DNA from: Basidiobolus ranarum
Taxonomy: Eukaryota; Basidiobolomycota; Basidiobolomycetes; Basidiobolales
Assembly: GCA_040143965.1 (NCBI GenBank)
Contig: JASJQH010006892.1
Coordinates: 1 to 50,816, forward strand
Direction: 5' to 3'
DNA: 50,816 nucleotides
A program made the translations under genes and the position numbers. How positions within the stretch are numbered: position 1 is the first letter of the stretch; the number at the start of each line of letters is the position of its first letter. Shown here piece by piece: positions 12,501-24,090 of the stretch. Below the pieces are notes generated by a model that did no database searches, was not told the origin of the DNA, and saw only the letters and a list, made by a program, of their open reading frames with translations.

Positions 12501-12601
12501 TTTAGTGAGGACATACAAGCTATCTCAGAATATAAATACAGGAGTTGCAACTAGAAAGTTACCCAAAAGGAGTTGGTAAACGTTGGTTGAATGTGTAACA
12601 T
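9599..12601 (-). CDS. F-BAR and SH3 domain protein, Cdc15/Imp2/Hof1-like (cytokinesis)
   Basis: Proteins of this type bend the plasma membrane and scaffold the actomyosin ring and septum. Fifteen exons join in phase on the minus strand (12563-12601, 12391-12482, 12240-12314, 12023-12167, 11889-11951, 11766-11834, 11674-11707, 11533-11612, 11353-11451, 11197-11293, 10374-11135, 10142-10249, 10010-10084, 9856-9939, 9599-9795), giving 672 residues. The F-BAR domain (about 5-265) starts at FTNSFWGKNEEGVEVI and contains GTLKESLDSLRRELE, QKLEEERINFLKK and the segment ENMRQSLEKC. A Pro/Ser/Tyr-rich linker of about 330 residues follows. An SH3 domain (about 610-665) has ALYDY, the paired Trp of DGWWEGE and GLFPSNF. 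The ATG at 12599-12601 begins directly before the conserved NSFW. The 34-nt exon and a GTTCGT donor at 10009 are the least certain joins. Confidence 0.88.
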
Positions 12602-13322
12602 GACTGTAATAATGTTTTAATGTTTCTACTTGATAATCGTTGAAAAGAAGTAAACGGTTAAAGTTATGTCTGACTAGGTTAATATTTGAGTGATTAGTTG
12701 AAGAGAGAAGACAGAATAGCGAATGCTGGGTAAAAGGTTTAAAGTGAGTTACTGATAGATTATGGATATATTATGAAAGAGGTAAAGGTAATAGAATTGC
12801 AGCTATTTGTTACCAACTGCACACTTCGCCTATACATTGAGTTGCTTTCTAAATTAGAAATAATTGAAATTCCCCATTCTGGAATTTCCTTAATTGTTTA
12901 ACATTTTCCTTAAACCTTTAATTAAGTTGGTAAGCTTTGATTGGTTGTTTTAACTAAATTTTGTAAATAATATCCCGAAATTTGGTTGGCTTGTCTACAC
13001 CCCAAGTCACTCTTTGACTTGTTATCGCCTGCATTTATATGACTCTTGCCCCAATTCCCACTTATGTAAGTCAACGTGCATCAAATATTTGAATAGACAA
13101 AGCGTCCAATTTCCACATATTTGATTAAGTAGACCTAATTTCTGCCATTTAAACGAATTATATTAAAGTCAAAAGAATTTTGGCAACCAGTAAATAACTG
13201 CCTCTTTCATTTTAAGCCACTGTCTTATAGTGATAAATCGTATCCTTTTAATGAGATTTAGCATCCATCAGTAGTAGAAGTATAGTCATTGTGATCCTTG
13301 ACGTTGACTTTCAATGTAGACA
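12602..13322. promoter_or_regulatory. Shared divergent promoter region, F-BAR gene / eL13
   Basis: The F-BAR/SH3 gene leaves leftwards and eL13 rightwards from this 721-base gap, so both promoters must lie here. The sequence is AT-rich with many TTAAT and AATTCC stretches. No canonical TATA box stands out and no extra gene is visible. Confidence 0.5.
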
Positions 13323-14095
13323 ATGAAACACAATAATCAGTTGCCAAATAATCATTTCCGTAAGGATTGGCAATTGCGTGTCAAAACTTGGTTTGATCAA
13401 GCTGGTCGTAAGAAGCGTAGAAGACTTAATCGTGTCCAAAAGGCTGCTCGTATCGCTCCACGCCCTGTAGATGGTCTTCTTAGACCTGCTGTTAGATGTC
13501 CCACCATTAAATATAATACAAAGTTGAGAGCCGGTAAAGGCTTCACATTAGAAGAGTTAAAGGTATAGATATATATAGCTCATTTCGAGCTATTTCAGCA
13601 GTGTTCATGCTAAATATACGTAATTGGATGATAGGAAGCTGGTATTAGACGTAAAGAAGCTCTTACCATCGGCATTTCTGTTGACCATCGTCGTCACAAC
13701 AAATCTGAAGAGTCTCTTAAATTGAATGTACAACGTCTCAAGACATTCAAGGCTAAACTTATTGTTTTCCCCAAGAAGGCTGGTAAGGCCAAGAAGGGTG
13801 ATGGTGAGGTGGGTAGCACGATATTATTTACACGAACTTTAATTCTTGATATCTCTTACAAATCTCCACCCTACAGGTTTCTGAACTTGCCGAAGCTAAA
13901 CAAATCTCTGGACCTATTTTGCCTGTTACCCAGGTTTACATCAAAGAAAAGGCTCGTAAGATTACTGAAGAAGAGAAGAATAAGAGTGCTTATGCCACAC
14001 TTCGTTCGGTTCGCTCTGAACAACGTTATCGTGGTATTCGCGAGAAGCGCGCTAAACTCAAGGCCGAAGAGGAGGCTCAAAAGGTTAAGAAGTAA
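13323..14095 (+). CDS. RPL13: 60S ribosomal protein eL13
   Basis: Structural protein of the large cytosolic ribosomal subunit. Three exons (13323-13562, 13635-13808, 13877-14095) join in phase to 210 residues, matching the family length. Diagnostic segments are [50 protein letters not shown] and [12 protein letters not shown]. The C-terminus is Lys/Glu-rich and ends in VKK. The codon choice is strongly biased, as in other highly expressed genes here. The ATG at 13323 begins directly at the conserved KHNN start. It converges on the IQGAP-like gene with only 228 bases between the stops. Confidence 0.96.
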
Positions 14096-14323
14096 TGTAG
14101 CATCATGTTATAATAATAAATCAGTTAATTTTGTTCAAATCAAATCACAATGGTTTCAACTGCAAGTTTTATTAAATGAGCTAAAAGTAGGTTATAGATT
14201 GATATAGAATGTCAACTAATGTGGTAAACGCGCCTCCTTTTGGGAAATTAAGTCACAAGTATTTGTGCCAAATTGAGTAGAATACGTGCTTGTGACGGTT
14301 ATCAGTGTAATTTTCATCTAGAA

Positions 14324-17166
14324 TTATTTGACATCAAGGTCGTTGAATTTTGCACTTGGTTTGTTAGCGATCATCATCTCACAATCTTCTGATATGGTTC
14401 TTTCTAATTGAATGTTCTTTGTTTCTTTTTTGCCCTCAACAAGATTGGTAGATTGAATAAGCGTCAATTTCTGATCACAAACCTTACTTTCTGATGAAGG
14501 CATACAGTTTAAATATTTCACGATAGCTCTAGATGTATTTTTGAATTCGGCGAGGGAATCTATATTATCCCCTTTCAATACGTATGTTGAGAGTATTCCA
14601 CTGTTCTTCAGCTTGTGATAGTTGACTTGGTTAGGCATAGTTATAGCGGAATTGCTCGGGAAGGTGCTGGTAGGACACTCATAGCAATGGTAAACAACAT
14701 GTGATAAATTGTCCTTTTGTTCTCGAAGTAGCTCTTGAATAGTGATATTCTCATCTTGGTACGTGATATGTCGCATCCTATTCAAAGAAAGATTGGTTCC
14801 GTCGACAGAATGGGTTAGCATTGAATATGTAGCCGAAATATCTAGAGTATCCGGGTGGTCCGAAGCTATAATAACATATAGGGTTCCATTTCGACAACTA
14901 GTACTAGGTTCCTCTTTTCTAAAACATTTGCTAATAGTTGAGACGCTATTGGCACCGTTGTAGTAAATAGTTGGTACTGATTTCGCTCGTAAAAATTCCT
15001 GGGATTTAGTAGCATTAGAGATTCTAGTTCTTATGGCAGCTTTGAATAGATATACATGTCGATGTACCAGTTCATTCTGAGAAAATAAAGTGAGAGCAGT
15101 AATATATACTATTTGTTTAGTGGGGTCACTCCTTGGGTTTTGTTTCACGGAGAGCTTCAAATGTATCAGATTAATATATCGTTGTTGAGAACACCCTGAT
15201 TGTCGCCTACACTCTTTAAGTAAGACAAGCGGTTGGATATAATAGTTTTGACGTCTGGTCGCATCTTCAGCACAAATTAGATATTTAACTGAGTCGTTGT
15301 TACTTAGCTGGAAATAGATGTCTTTTCCCTGTATATTGTAATACTCTAACTGCGTAAGGTTCTTGGTGATATATTCTTCAATCACTTGTGGTATTGTTCC
15401 CTCTATGAAGAAATAGCAATCAGTCACAATAGCTTCATGATTCAAAGGATACTTCAATTTACCTTGCAAGTTTCGATAGATCGTTGTATTACTTTCTAGT
15501 AATGGTAGATTAGGATTTTGTTGAAAAGCGAATTCTTGAATACGAAATAACTCTATAACGTTGTTGTGTGTCAAATATCCTCTGATTAACGCTTGAGCTT
15601 GAATTATCCTATCCTCTTCCATGTAATAGCGATTTAAAGTAACCACTTGTCCATACACATTATTATCCTGATTTTGTTTGTAGGAAGATCGATTTTGCTT
15701 GACTTGATGACCTGCCGAATTGCCATGAGCAGTTACTAACTCTTTTACTACTAGATGCTCACCCTTCTCGTAACAGTGTTTGTCTCGCTTCAAGTAGGTA
15801 CAAAAACTGGCTTGCATCTGGATGATATTTTTCACGTCGATTTGGTTGTTTCCTACGCATTTCGACTCATTATTGTGTAAAGGATTTCTAGTAATCACGC
15901 CACATGCCCATGACTGGATCTTTACGGTATTCTTACGGTAGATTGCGCGATATTCCTTATACAGGCGACGTCCGAGATAGCCCCGAATTATAGCTTGGCA
16001 TTTTTGAACCAAGAATTCCTTAGTTTTCCAGTAGCTTTCCTTTTCTAATCATTGTTAGATGGGTTTAAATTGAAAAGGAGATTTGGAATCAAGTAGATCA
16101 GTCAATCTACCTATTTTATGATGAAACTCAAGTTTCAGTAATTCTTGGGATAGAGTAACTTCGATATGTTTAAAAGATGGCATAGGTACACCGGTTCTTT
16201 CCAACCCTCTTTGTGCTGCTTGAAGTTGCTCCTCTGTAGCGCAAATACACATGAATATCAGCAAATGCATTTTGAACAACAGGTTGTAGGTCATATACCC
16301 GAAAAGTTAAGTTTGCCTATCAGATTGTTGACGCTAGGGCCACGGCCTTGCTGAAAGAGTAAATGACTAATGATGATCTAATCAGTTAAGAAAAGTTCCA
16401 AATCTCAAATTCCGAATTCCAAAAATTACCCAAGTGCATGTATGCAATATATCACTTTAGGAAGATTCTTGTTTTCGTACAAATCGGTAAGTTCAAAATG
16501 AAAGTTCTATTGATGCACCTGAGTTGGAAAATATTGTATGATATAGAGAGAACAGTGATTATCATACCTCAGGAAGGGCAATTTTTCGTATAGCCGCAAG
16601 AAAGAAGTTGATATTGTCGGAATGTCTATATTGTATCTTGGGATTCTATTTCATAAAAAGCTTAGTAAAAGGAAAATTTCCCATCAAACAGATAATCACC
16701 TCAAAGATTTTTTTTACACATGTGGGCTCGAAGGTTCGTGCTAGTTTAGCAATTATTACCCCATCCCGTAGGCTCTCTTCGATCTTATCGATGGGTGCTA
16801 TTTCTTCTTCTATACAGGCTTCGATCCATCTTAATCAGAAAAGGTTAACCGTGATATTCGCACGATATTGGGTGAGATTGAGATATAGTGAATAGTAATA
16901 TCTCACTGTTTTGCTTCTCCAATATGGCACAGATATTCGTATGCTTGGAGGTTACGTCTCTCTACCTCCATCCAAGCTGCGTTTCTTTGCGCTTGAAACG
17001 AGTCACCATTGATAGTTAAATGTTTTTGAAGCCTGACCCTTCGTTTCAGGCCTGTAGAAAATCCATCAGTTTAACTGACAGTAGCAAAGCTTGAACGACA
17101 CTTACCAACAACAGCGTCGAGTTCAGAAGGGATTAACACATTTGGAGTAATGATTTGAATAGCCAT
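14324..17166 (-). CDS. Short IQGAP-like protein: CH domain plus IQ motifs, no visible GAP-related domain
   Basis: IQGAPs (Rng2/Iqg1 in yeasts) crosslink actin at the division site. Eight exons join in phase (17106-17166, 16907-17051, 16700-16829, 16568-16636, 16430-16506, 16299-16366, 16111-16233, 14324-16044) to 797 residues. The CH domain (about 45-165) follows the family closely: NLQAYEYLCHIGEAKQWIEA, SLRDGVIIAKLA, RHSDNINFFLAAIRKIALPE, FELTDLYENKNLPKVIYCIH. The post-CH segment TEEQL-like EEQLQAAQRGLERTGVPMP is also typical. IQ motifs are visible at QKCQAIIRGYLGRR and QAQALIRGYLT. The remaining ~400 residues, in one 1.7-kb exon, show no RasGAP-related or RasGAP-C domain that I can recognise. 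Usual IQGAPs have about 1,400-1,700 residues, so this looks like a shortened, diverged member. Residues after about 400 are of unknown function. Confidence 0.82.
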
Positions 17167-17521
17167 TTTACAGCATGGAGGAAATTTATCTACAAGTCTA
17201 AAGTATTCTAAATTCTATGATACAGAAATGTAAGCAAAGATGAGTGGAAAAGTGCTGAATATTTAATGAAAACTTTCGTGAATTGTTCATTGTTAACGAG
17301 TCATTCGGAAACTTTCAAAGTGGCTACGCTAGTATAATGGTGATGACCACTTGTTTATGCATTCATATTATGATAAGCGAACGAAAATGGACTGTCTAAT
17401 CGATCGAATCTTAATTTACTTGATCATACTTGAGATCAAAGGCTAGAGTTGTGTTCATATGGTTGTAACTGATGGGAGAGGGAGATGTAGGGGACAAAAT
17501 AGGGGATAAATTAGGGGGCAA
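17167..17521. other. Intergenic, IQGAP promoter and F-box/LRR 3' flank
   Basis: A short AT-rich gap with no open frame or repeat of note. It serves as the promoter of the IQGAP-like gene and the 3' flank of the F-box gene, both on the minus strand. Confidence 0.5.
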
Positions 17522-19045
17522 TTAACTGACAAATACTGGGAGAGTAACTCTTCTCATTATAAAATTCTCGGTTATATGGCTCAAGGCCTTTTCAGTGATT
17601 ACCAGATCAAAAACATAGAGATGCTTTAACTTTGAGCAATTTTGTACAACTGTTTGAACCACAAAGTCACCGCATGATGGGGTGTTCGCAATCGGCTCAC
17701 CAAGTGCGATGTATTCTAACTGTGGTGAGGATTTGATGAAATCACATATCTCACCCGCAGGGAAGATCATTTTCCGAATATCCAGATGCTTCAAATTGTT
17801 TGCGAATCGAGTCATACTATGAACAGTCTCCGAATCTATGGTCTCATTGCCAACTTGATTGATTACCAATTTACGTAGGTTTGATCCAGAAACCTCAATG
17901 ATCTTACGCACACTGGAGCAACTCACATACGGTAGCTTACAGAGGTGTAATTCTTGGAGGTTCTTACACGCTTGAAAGATCGTTAGAAACTCTTTATCGC
18001 TCAAATTGAAGCAATCGTAAAATTTCAGAGATCTGAGATTGCTGAACTGTCCAATCTTCTCGAATCCATTTCTGCTTGGAATGTAATCAATGATGTGGAA
18101 TTCCCGAAGACTATGCTGGTGATGAGTCAAAAGAGCATCTATGGTTTCTGTCAACGGTGTATGTGCACCCTCGATATGCAGAGATTTTAGTGAGCCAGCT
18201 TCTTGAGCAGCAATAAGAGTAGCAATATCACTATCTTCTATTTTCTCAACCCAAGGGTCTAGATGAAGGCTAATTTTTTGAAAGTTGCGAGGTGATTGAC
18301 AGATGGTTTTCAAATGGATATCTTGCGTGCATGGAGAATTGGTAGGATCATATCTCCAAAGTAACTCCAGCTCCTGAAGACCTGATAATTTTGTATCAAG
18401 GAATATATCTTTTAAAGGAACCATTCCTCTCCAGACGAGCTTCCGAATGGTCTCAAGGTTTCTATTTCTAAAGATTTCCCATAGTTTTTGGGTGATCTTC
18501 TGATCCAACAGTGCTTCTTCCATCGTATAATTATTACACCATGCTGGCTTCGAAGTGGCATTGATCACACGTAGAGATTCTTGCAATCTGACTAGATTCA
18601 CCGTTCGAGCTAAGCTTAGATAAGAGTACAATGGTCTCTGATGGTTGTAACAGGAGTACCTGGTTGCCGCCAGTGAGTCTATACTCTCTTCGGAACCAAT
18701 TTGAGTGACCAGCCGTTGCAAAAACATAACTATCTTGGTCAGATAATCCACTGGAGGAATGCATATGGTGTCGATCTTTGAAAGACGTAGCTTTTCTTCG
18801 GTATTAAATCCATTTAAATCCGTACAACTTAAGTGGGTTCGAAGAAGCATGGCAATCCGAAGCTTAGATTCTTGATTATAAGGACTATTTTGTGGAATTA
18901 AACTCCAAGGATCTTTGTACAAATGAGACACGCCTATCAGAGACCAACCCCGTGATACCAAGCATGCGTTATATAGAGTGGCATAATCGTCATCCAACCA
19001 GCGTAATATGATTGGAAGGCAATCAAATGGAAGCTCCAGCCTCAT
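17522..19045 (-). CDS. F-box and leucine-rich-repeat protein (putative SCF substrate receptor)
   Basis: A single-exon gene of 507 residues. The N-terminus (1-45) is an F-box: LPFDCLPIILRWLDDDYATL then NACLVSRGW, with the LP, the Leu/Ile pattern and the VSRxW typical of Skp1 binding. The rest is built of LRR-like units, for example NLRSLKFYDCFNLSDKEFL, NLQELHLCKLPYVSCSSVR and NLRKLVINQVGNETIDS, matching the cysteine-containing subtype. By family, it would recruit an unknown substrate to an SCF ubiquitin ligase. Such genes are numerous and variable in Mucoromycota. The start is the only ATG before the F-box. Confidence 0.88.
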   Translation of the reverse strand: MRLELPFDCLPIILRWLDDDYATLYNACLVSRGWSLIGVSHLYKDPWSLIPQNSPYNQESKLRIAMLLRTHLSCTDLNGFNTEEKLRLSKIDTICIPPVDYLTKIVMFLQRLVTQIGSEESIDSLAATRYSCYNHQRPLYSYLSLARTVNLVRLQESLRVINATSKPAWCNNYTMEEALLDQKITQKLWEIFRNRNLETIRKLVWRGMVPLKDIFLDTKLSGLQELELLWRYDPTNSPCTQDIHLKTICQSPRNFQKISLHLDPWVEKIEDSDIATLIAAQEAGSLKSLHIEGAHTPLTETIDALLTHHQHSLREFHIIDYIPSRNGFEKIGQFSNLRSLKFYDCFNLSDKEFLTIFQACKNLQELHLCKLPYVSCSSVRKIIEVSGSNLRKLVINQVGNETIDSETVHSMTRFANNLKHLDIRKMIFPAGEICDFIKSSPQLEYIALGEPIANTPSCGDFVVQTVVQNCSKLKHLYVFDLVITEKALSHITENFIMRRVTLPVFVS

Positions 19046-21104
19046 ATTCAGTAGCGATATGTTGTCTAGGAAGGGGTTTTTCTAAGAGAAAGGAAAGATT
19101 GTCTAATACAAGAATACTGACAAGGAGAAGAGTGGATATGGTGGAAAGCGTAGGGAAGCGGTGCAAGAGGATTTACTCGAGTATATATGCAGATGGTAGT
19201 TGCTGAACACTCACAATGTCAAACAGAGAAAAAGGAGAGTAGAATGAGACATACGTCGAGGAGTATATAAGTGACAAATACACATACGTCTAGATGTGTA
19301 TAAGTGACAAATCCGATGCAAGCACCAGTACCAGTGCAAGTGTAAGCGCGAGTGTGAGTACGAGTGTGAGCGATATCGAGAACCCAAGATGAGATATCAA
19401 ACAATTTGTAAAGATAGTCTCAGTCAGAAGCTAATGTGACAAATGGTGATCATTGTCAATCGAAGGAAACGGACACAATGCATGCGATCCCTGAGATAAA
19501 GTGCCAGCACTATATATGTCCACCACTGCGTAACGTGCTCATTTTAGGCGTGATTTTGACTGAACTGATGGTTTGTGTCAGTTCAATATTGGCTTTCTTC
19601 GTATCACAGATTATAATATATTATGCACTAGCCGCATACTGAGTCATCTTCTCTAACCCTAGCCCTTCATTATTGCATGTTGACTTCACAAATGCCTCCT
19701 AAATTGACGCAACTGAGACAGAATCTGGTCCACTAATCAGAAGGCATTGATTCAAATTCACTCCCCCTTCATATGATGTGATTGGTCTTATAGCACACAG
19801 AGAATCAGTAGCAAATAGATGGACGATATCTTGTGCTGCTAGTACTAGTGCTAGTACTATTTTGTCAAAATGGGAAAATCCTAGTTGCGATCCTAGTTGC
19901 GATATAAAGCAGGCAGCGAATGCAGAACCATTATTGATGTATCTGAGATAGAAGCTTTGAGGTGTTAATAAAAAGGATTTTGAGGGAAATCATTTTTTTC
20001 ATGATGGTTTGCATATCATTCTAACCCTCAACTCTGATCAGCACTGAAAGCAAACTGAATATTTATTTAATGTGTGGTAAAAGCATTATGAAGAGAATAC
20101 ACTGATGACAGAATTACTCTCCACCCACTGATGACATTGACCAAGAATTACTCTTCACCCATTGACTCCAAATCTTAGATATTTGCCTTCGTATTACTTC
20201 ACGTTAGATTACAGTTTTTGAGGGATTCAGAATATACAAGGCATTACCTGACTTGTATATTACATTATCAAACGTAACCAAGGTCTGGAATATGATTACC
20301 CTGCATATTCTATGTAACTTACAGGTTATTGCCTCTCTTCAGCAACTTGCCCTTCCCCTTTCTTATTCCTGAGATCTAGCTCTAACGGCTATCCTTGTGT
20401 CATTGATCTATGTTTCTTCAATCAATACCTGATTTATCGACGCTAAAGCACAAGGATTGGGGCGATCTAGATGAATATTGTATTTTCATGGCGAAGTACA
20501 AATGTTTGATCGTGTACTCTATCCACCAGCGATTTTTACCAGTTTAAAACGAGCTCATTAGTATCTATATCTTAGCCAGTCACATAATCTATCTATTTTT
20601 TTAGACAAGACGAAGTTAATTCGGAGACCCCTATGTGGCAAAGCGGAGGCTTGAGCATCTTGGTTAAAACCAGAGGTGGTATTTATCTATTGCTTTAGGC
20701 TTCATCAGGCAGTGATCAAATTTCATCAAACTATCTGGGCTTTATGTTCTATATCTATATATACTTGAATGAATTCATCCGGATGCTTCCTTCAATCCAG
20801 AATATTTAAATCATATATGGGAGAATTCAATTTCCAAGTATCCAATAATTGAGGGCACTGACACAATCAAATTAGTAAAACACTTCCAAATAAGGATTAA
20901 TTGGTGAGGTTAATATTTCATTCACTTGAAGCGGTCATATGTACCACAGCCCAATCAGGTACTGTTGAGAGAAAATATTACGTTGAGAAAGCGCTCTCTG
21001 TATGGATGCCTGAATTTATTATACATTATGGTAAATTATTGGTAAAAATAGTGGACAAGAATATTCTGGTAGTAGTGCTTCTACACAGGAAACTGTTCTT
21101 CGTA
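19046..21104. other. Two-kilobase intergenic region with scattered short repeats
   Basis: No gene that I can support. Open frames at 19436-19642 and 20901-21179 have no motifs. Visible structure: a 31-base direct repeat (19249-19279 and 19282-19312), a degenerate GTGAGT/CAGTAC run at about 19320-19375, a palindrome of CTAGTACTAGTGCTAGTACT type near 19841-19860, a 12-base doublet TCCTAGTTGCGA at 19880-19905, and an imperfect direct repeat ending in CACCCA at about 20103-20163. Confidence 0.5.
19249..19312 (+). repeat. 31-base tandem direct repeat, two copies
   Basis: Two copies of about 31 bases with the same ends (ACATACGTC at the start, TAAGTGACAAAT at the end) sit 33 bases apart and differ at a few middle positions. 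It lies about 200 bases upstream of the F-box/LRR start on the minus strand, so it could fall in that gene's promoter. Confidence 0.75.
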
Positions 21105-21617
21105 TTAGTTACTTGTCTCTTTGGAAGACGCATTCTCCTCTTTAAAGAACTTCAACTGTGGTTGTGTGGATCTGGTTAATGTTAGCTCACTCGTTAGTTC
21201 ATTGCCAAAAGATGGCTTTTTAAGAATCAAACGTCGATTCTCCTGCCTCAATTTCGTCACTTCATTCTCTTTCTTCACAATAATCTGACGTAACGCGTGA
21301 GCAGTTAGCTTTGCCTGGGCTAATTCTCGTGATAAAGCACGGTTCTGCTCCAGCAGATAAGAGTTGTCAATACGTAGTCTGCATATTTCTAAGGGTGAAT
21401 TTTCTGCATCAACAGGACCAGCCTCTTGAGAAATGGTTTGTTCGCCTTGTGATGAACTAGTATCCGATGGAGTTGTGTGGTAGGGGTTTGCATTAAAGGT
21501 AGAGGGTGGGAGTAGGGATTTTTCAGAATTACGACTCGAATCTTGCACTAGTGTACGTGTTAGAGATAAAAAAGGAGAGAATCTTTGAGAGGAATGTACA
21601 CGCCGGCGATTTCTCAT
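21105..21617 (-). CDS. Coiled-coil protein of unknown function
   Basis: A 170-residue single-exon frame. The N-terminal half is basic and Ser/Thr-rich (start MRNRRRVHSSQRFSP), a low-complexity stretch. Residues about 78-133 form a coiled coil with Leu/Ile heptads (LRIDNSYLLEQNRALSREL, then LRQENRRLILKK). The order 'short N-terminal tail, coiled coil with Asn-rich core, basic tail' loosely recalls the N-terminal dimer region of shugoshin, but there is no C-terminal SGO motif and the protein is short. I do not assign a function. It stands alone, with long gaps on both sides. Confidence 0.6.
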   Translation of the reverse strand: MRNRRRVHSSQRFSPFLSLTRTLVQDSSRNSEKSLLPPSTFNANPYHTTPSDTSSSQGEQTISQEAGPVDAENSPLEICRLRIDNSYLLEQNRALSRELAQAKLTAHALRQIIVKKENEVTKLRQENRRLILKKPSFGNELTSELTLTRSTQPQLKFFKEENASSKETSN

Positions 21618-22712
21618 GTTGCAAAATAAAGCACTTTATAAATCTACAGTTGAAAGGATGCGACGAAAGGAATTGATGAAATACGTTACAAAAGTAGAAT
21701 GATACTTGATGTGGTAGCTTCTTTTAAGAGATTGAGGTGGAACAAGTAAAGTGGAAATGGACCAGAGAGTCTAAATTGGTTTTTCGCCGGCGTCATACGA
21801 GAATAGAGAGAATAACTGGAATATTGTATTTTCACAAATTAGTATGTTTCAAAAATTGCTGACTGCATCAAAATATGTTGTTTCCCGCAGCAAGAAGATA
21901 TGGATATATATGTTCAAATTAAGTGATGGTTGTAGTAAAGGTAGGGTTTGTCACTATGATTGATCGAGTGAGATAGTTCAGAAGACTCCGTCATTATGCT
22001 TTAGCATCACAAGAAAGGAAATCGAGTTCAATTTCAAATGCACACACTTGTATATATGTACTGCTAGAGATACTTGTATAGATCATACTGCTAGAGACAC
22101 CCAGGTTTATATTACTGGAGATACCCAGACTGGCCCATCATAAACAAGAATAGGCCAGGAATAGATGCCGGCTCTTTCCATGTGTGACCAGTTTTCAGCT
22201 TAGATATGTTGTTTAGAGCCTGGCAAGTATTCCCCAATGATCCAGGAACACGGGCGGGTGGATACTTGAATCCAGAATACATGAGGTCAAGTTGATATTT
22301 TTCAGTTTGATCCAAAACATTAAGTTTAGGGTCAAAAACTAACTCATTCAAGCCTCTCAAGCCTCCAAAAGATTAAGGATAGGCCAGCACGAACATGTAT
22401 CATTAGAACAAATTAGTATCAACTCTTACATAGCATAATGTGCATGTCAAACATGATATCATGTCCTTTTAATAGACCCTATTCTGGACTTGCGAGAGGC
22501 GATAGGTCCATATCATGTGAATAATGTCACTTCCAATGCTAATTATCTCTTGTTGGGTGAAAATTGAGTTTTACTTGATCTGATATAAATTAAGATCAGA
22601 AAGATCCCTTTGCTTTCATTTTATGTTAAAATTACAATAATATAATCTTGGGTGAGAGCGAGCGAGAGCTTTAAGTAGGAAGGGACAAAAAAAGAGGTCA
22701 AGAAAGGAGGGC
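21618..22712. other. Intergenic with an unexplained minus-strand open frame
   Basis: The promoter of the coiled-coil gene lies within its first few hundred bases. An open frame on the minus strand at 22112-22360 (82 residues, containing GFKYPPARVPGSLGN) has protein-like composition but no recognised motif, no flanking exons that I could join and no start context. I leave it as possible but unsupported. A three-copy GCTAGAGATACT-like repeat is visible at about 22062-22125. Confidence 0.4.
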
Positions 22713-24090
22713 TCAGTATCTCGAGAACCAAAGGTAACGATCTTCTCGAATGTGACCATATAGCTCACCCATACGAATGGTAGCTTGGAATCCATGAGTG
22801 TGATTGGTAAGTTGAATTTTTGGCGATGGAGTGCATGTATTCCACATTGGATTGTCGGTGTTGAGTGCATATATATCGGCAGTAAATCTACCAGTCTGTT
22901 GATGATAGGCTTTTTGTGCTCGATATATTTGCATTAAAACAAAACGCGTATTGTATGATACATCTGGTTGAAAGCAGGCATCCTTTGTTTGATTCGAGAA
23001 ATAGACTGTGCCCCACCATTCTGGATTTTGGATGTCGTTGCTATATTGCGGCGACCAGGTATAATGGTATCTTTGTAGGTGTGCTGGGATGTGGGCCCTC
23101 CTTCGGCGTCTGCGACTTTCTTCCTCCCCACCCTCAACCGATTTTGGTGGCCAACCTGATCTAATTTTTGGGAATTACACTATTATTATGATGAGCTAGA
23201 ATACTAATAGATTTGCAAATACATACCTCATAAAATTAAAGTTTGAGTAGCCGTCTTCCTCGCCTGGCCCTCGCTTCACAATGTTTCTCAACCGGTGGAT
23301 AGGAATGGCCATTTCTACAGACCAATAGCTATTCAAATTCGGCTGACCATAATATATTTCATCTATAGAATGAACGACATGAACTTCATGAGAGGCGTAG
23401 GTTCGAATCTTGAAATCAGAGCCCAGATCCCATATTTTCTCGGTACCACCATCAGCAGGTGGCTTATTGAATTCGACGGCACGGTAAACTCCCAGTGGAT
23501 TCACTTGTATGCGCTTGTAATTGTGATTTGTTCTATCTACATCTAAATACATCTCGAAAGTGTTATCTACGAAATCTAAATGTAGAGAAATCATATTAAT
23601 ATTTAGTATCTTCAATCTTGAATATCTTCTTAGGTTCACCTTTTGAGTTAGAGTCAAGTCTGGTAGTATTAGCAGCAATGTAGGGATCAAATAGCATCGC
23701 ACCAATGTAAACAAATCGATCATCCCAAGTCACCTGTAAAATTCGGTTAGCTTGTTTAAAATCCACTCCACTCCCTTCATTACGCATTAAAGACCAAATC
23801 ATTACCTTCGTTCTTGTAAGCAAACTGATGGGAGGCGTTGGCCCATGTGGACCTTGAATATTACCAAAGTCTGAAGTGTATGCAGCGTTGTCCCATACGT
23901 CGTCAGTCAGTCTTCCATCGATAACAGGAGCTCGAAAAGCTTTTGGAGCAGGATAATGTTTCACTTCAGTAACCGAACAGTGTTTTTGGTGAATATTTCC
24001 ACTATGGTGGTTTGAACCCGTGTGTTGAGCATTAGTGAGCAAGCCCATGATACCAAAAATAATTGTGAAGTAGCCACCGAATACAGTCAT
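22713..24090 (-). CDS. Secreted carbohydrate-binding family 9-like (CBM9/DOMON-like) protein
   Basis: Four exons join in phase (23806-24090, 23640-23733, 23227-23575, 22713-23160) to 391 residues. ATG 24090 is chosen because it begins a hydrophobic signal-type segment (GGYFTIIFGIMGLLTNA). The rest is one CBM9-like beta-sandwich: a first strand with APVIDGRLTDDVWDNAAYT, then TWDDRFVYIGAMLFDPYIAA, FVDNTFEMYLDVD, WSVEMAIPIHRL, YHYTWSPQYSNDIQNPEWWG and a final IREDRYLWFSRY. These are the landmarks of the family. There is no catalytic domain, so it is probably a wall or extracellular glycan-binding protein. An Arg-rich run (ESRRRRRRAH) sits in the linker before WSPQ and is unusual. The ligand is unknown. 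Confidence 0.85.

Noticed and set aside
19219-19404. Thr-rich minus-strand frame that looks like a cysteine-rich peptide
   Set aside because: It is a translation of degenerate GTGAGT/CAGTAC repeats, so cysteines appear by chance.
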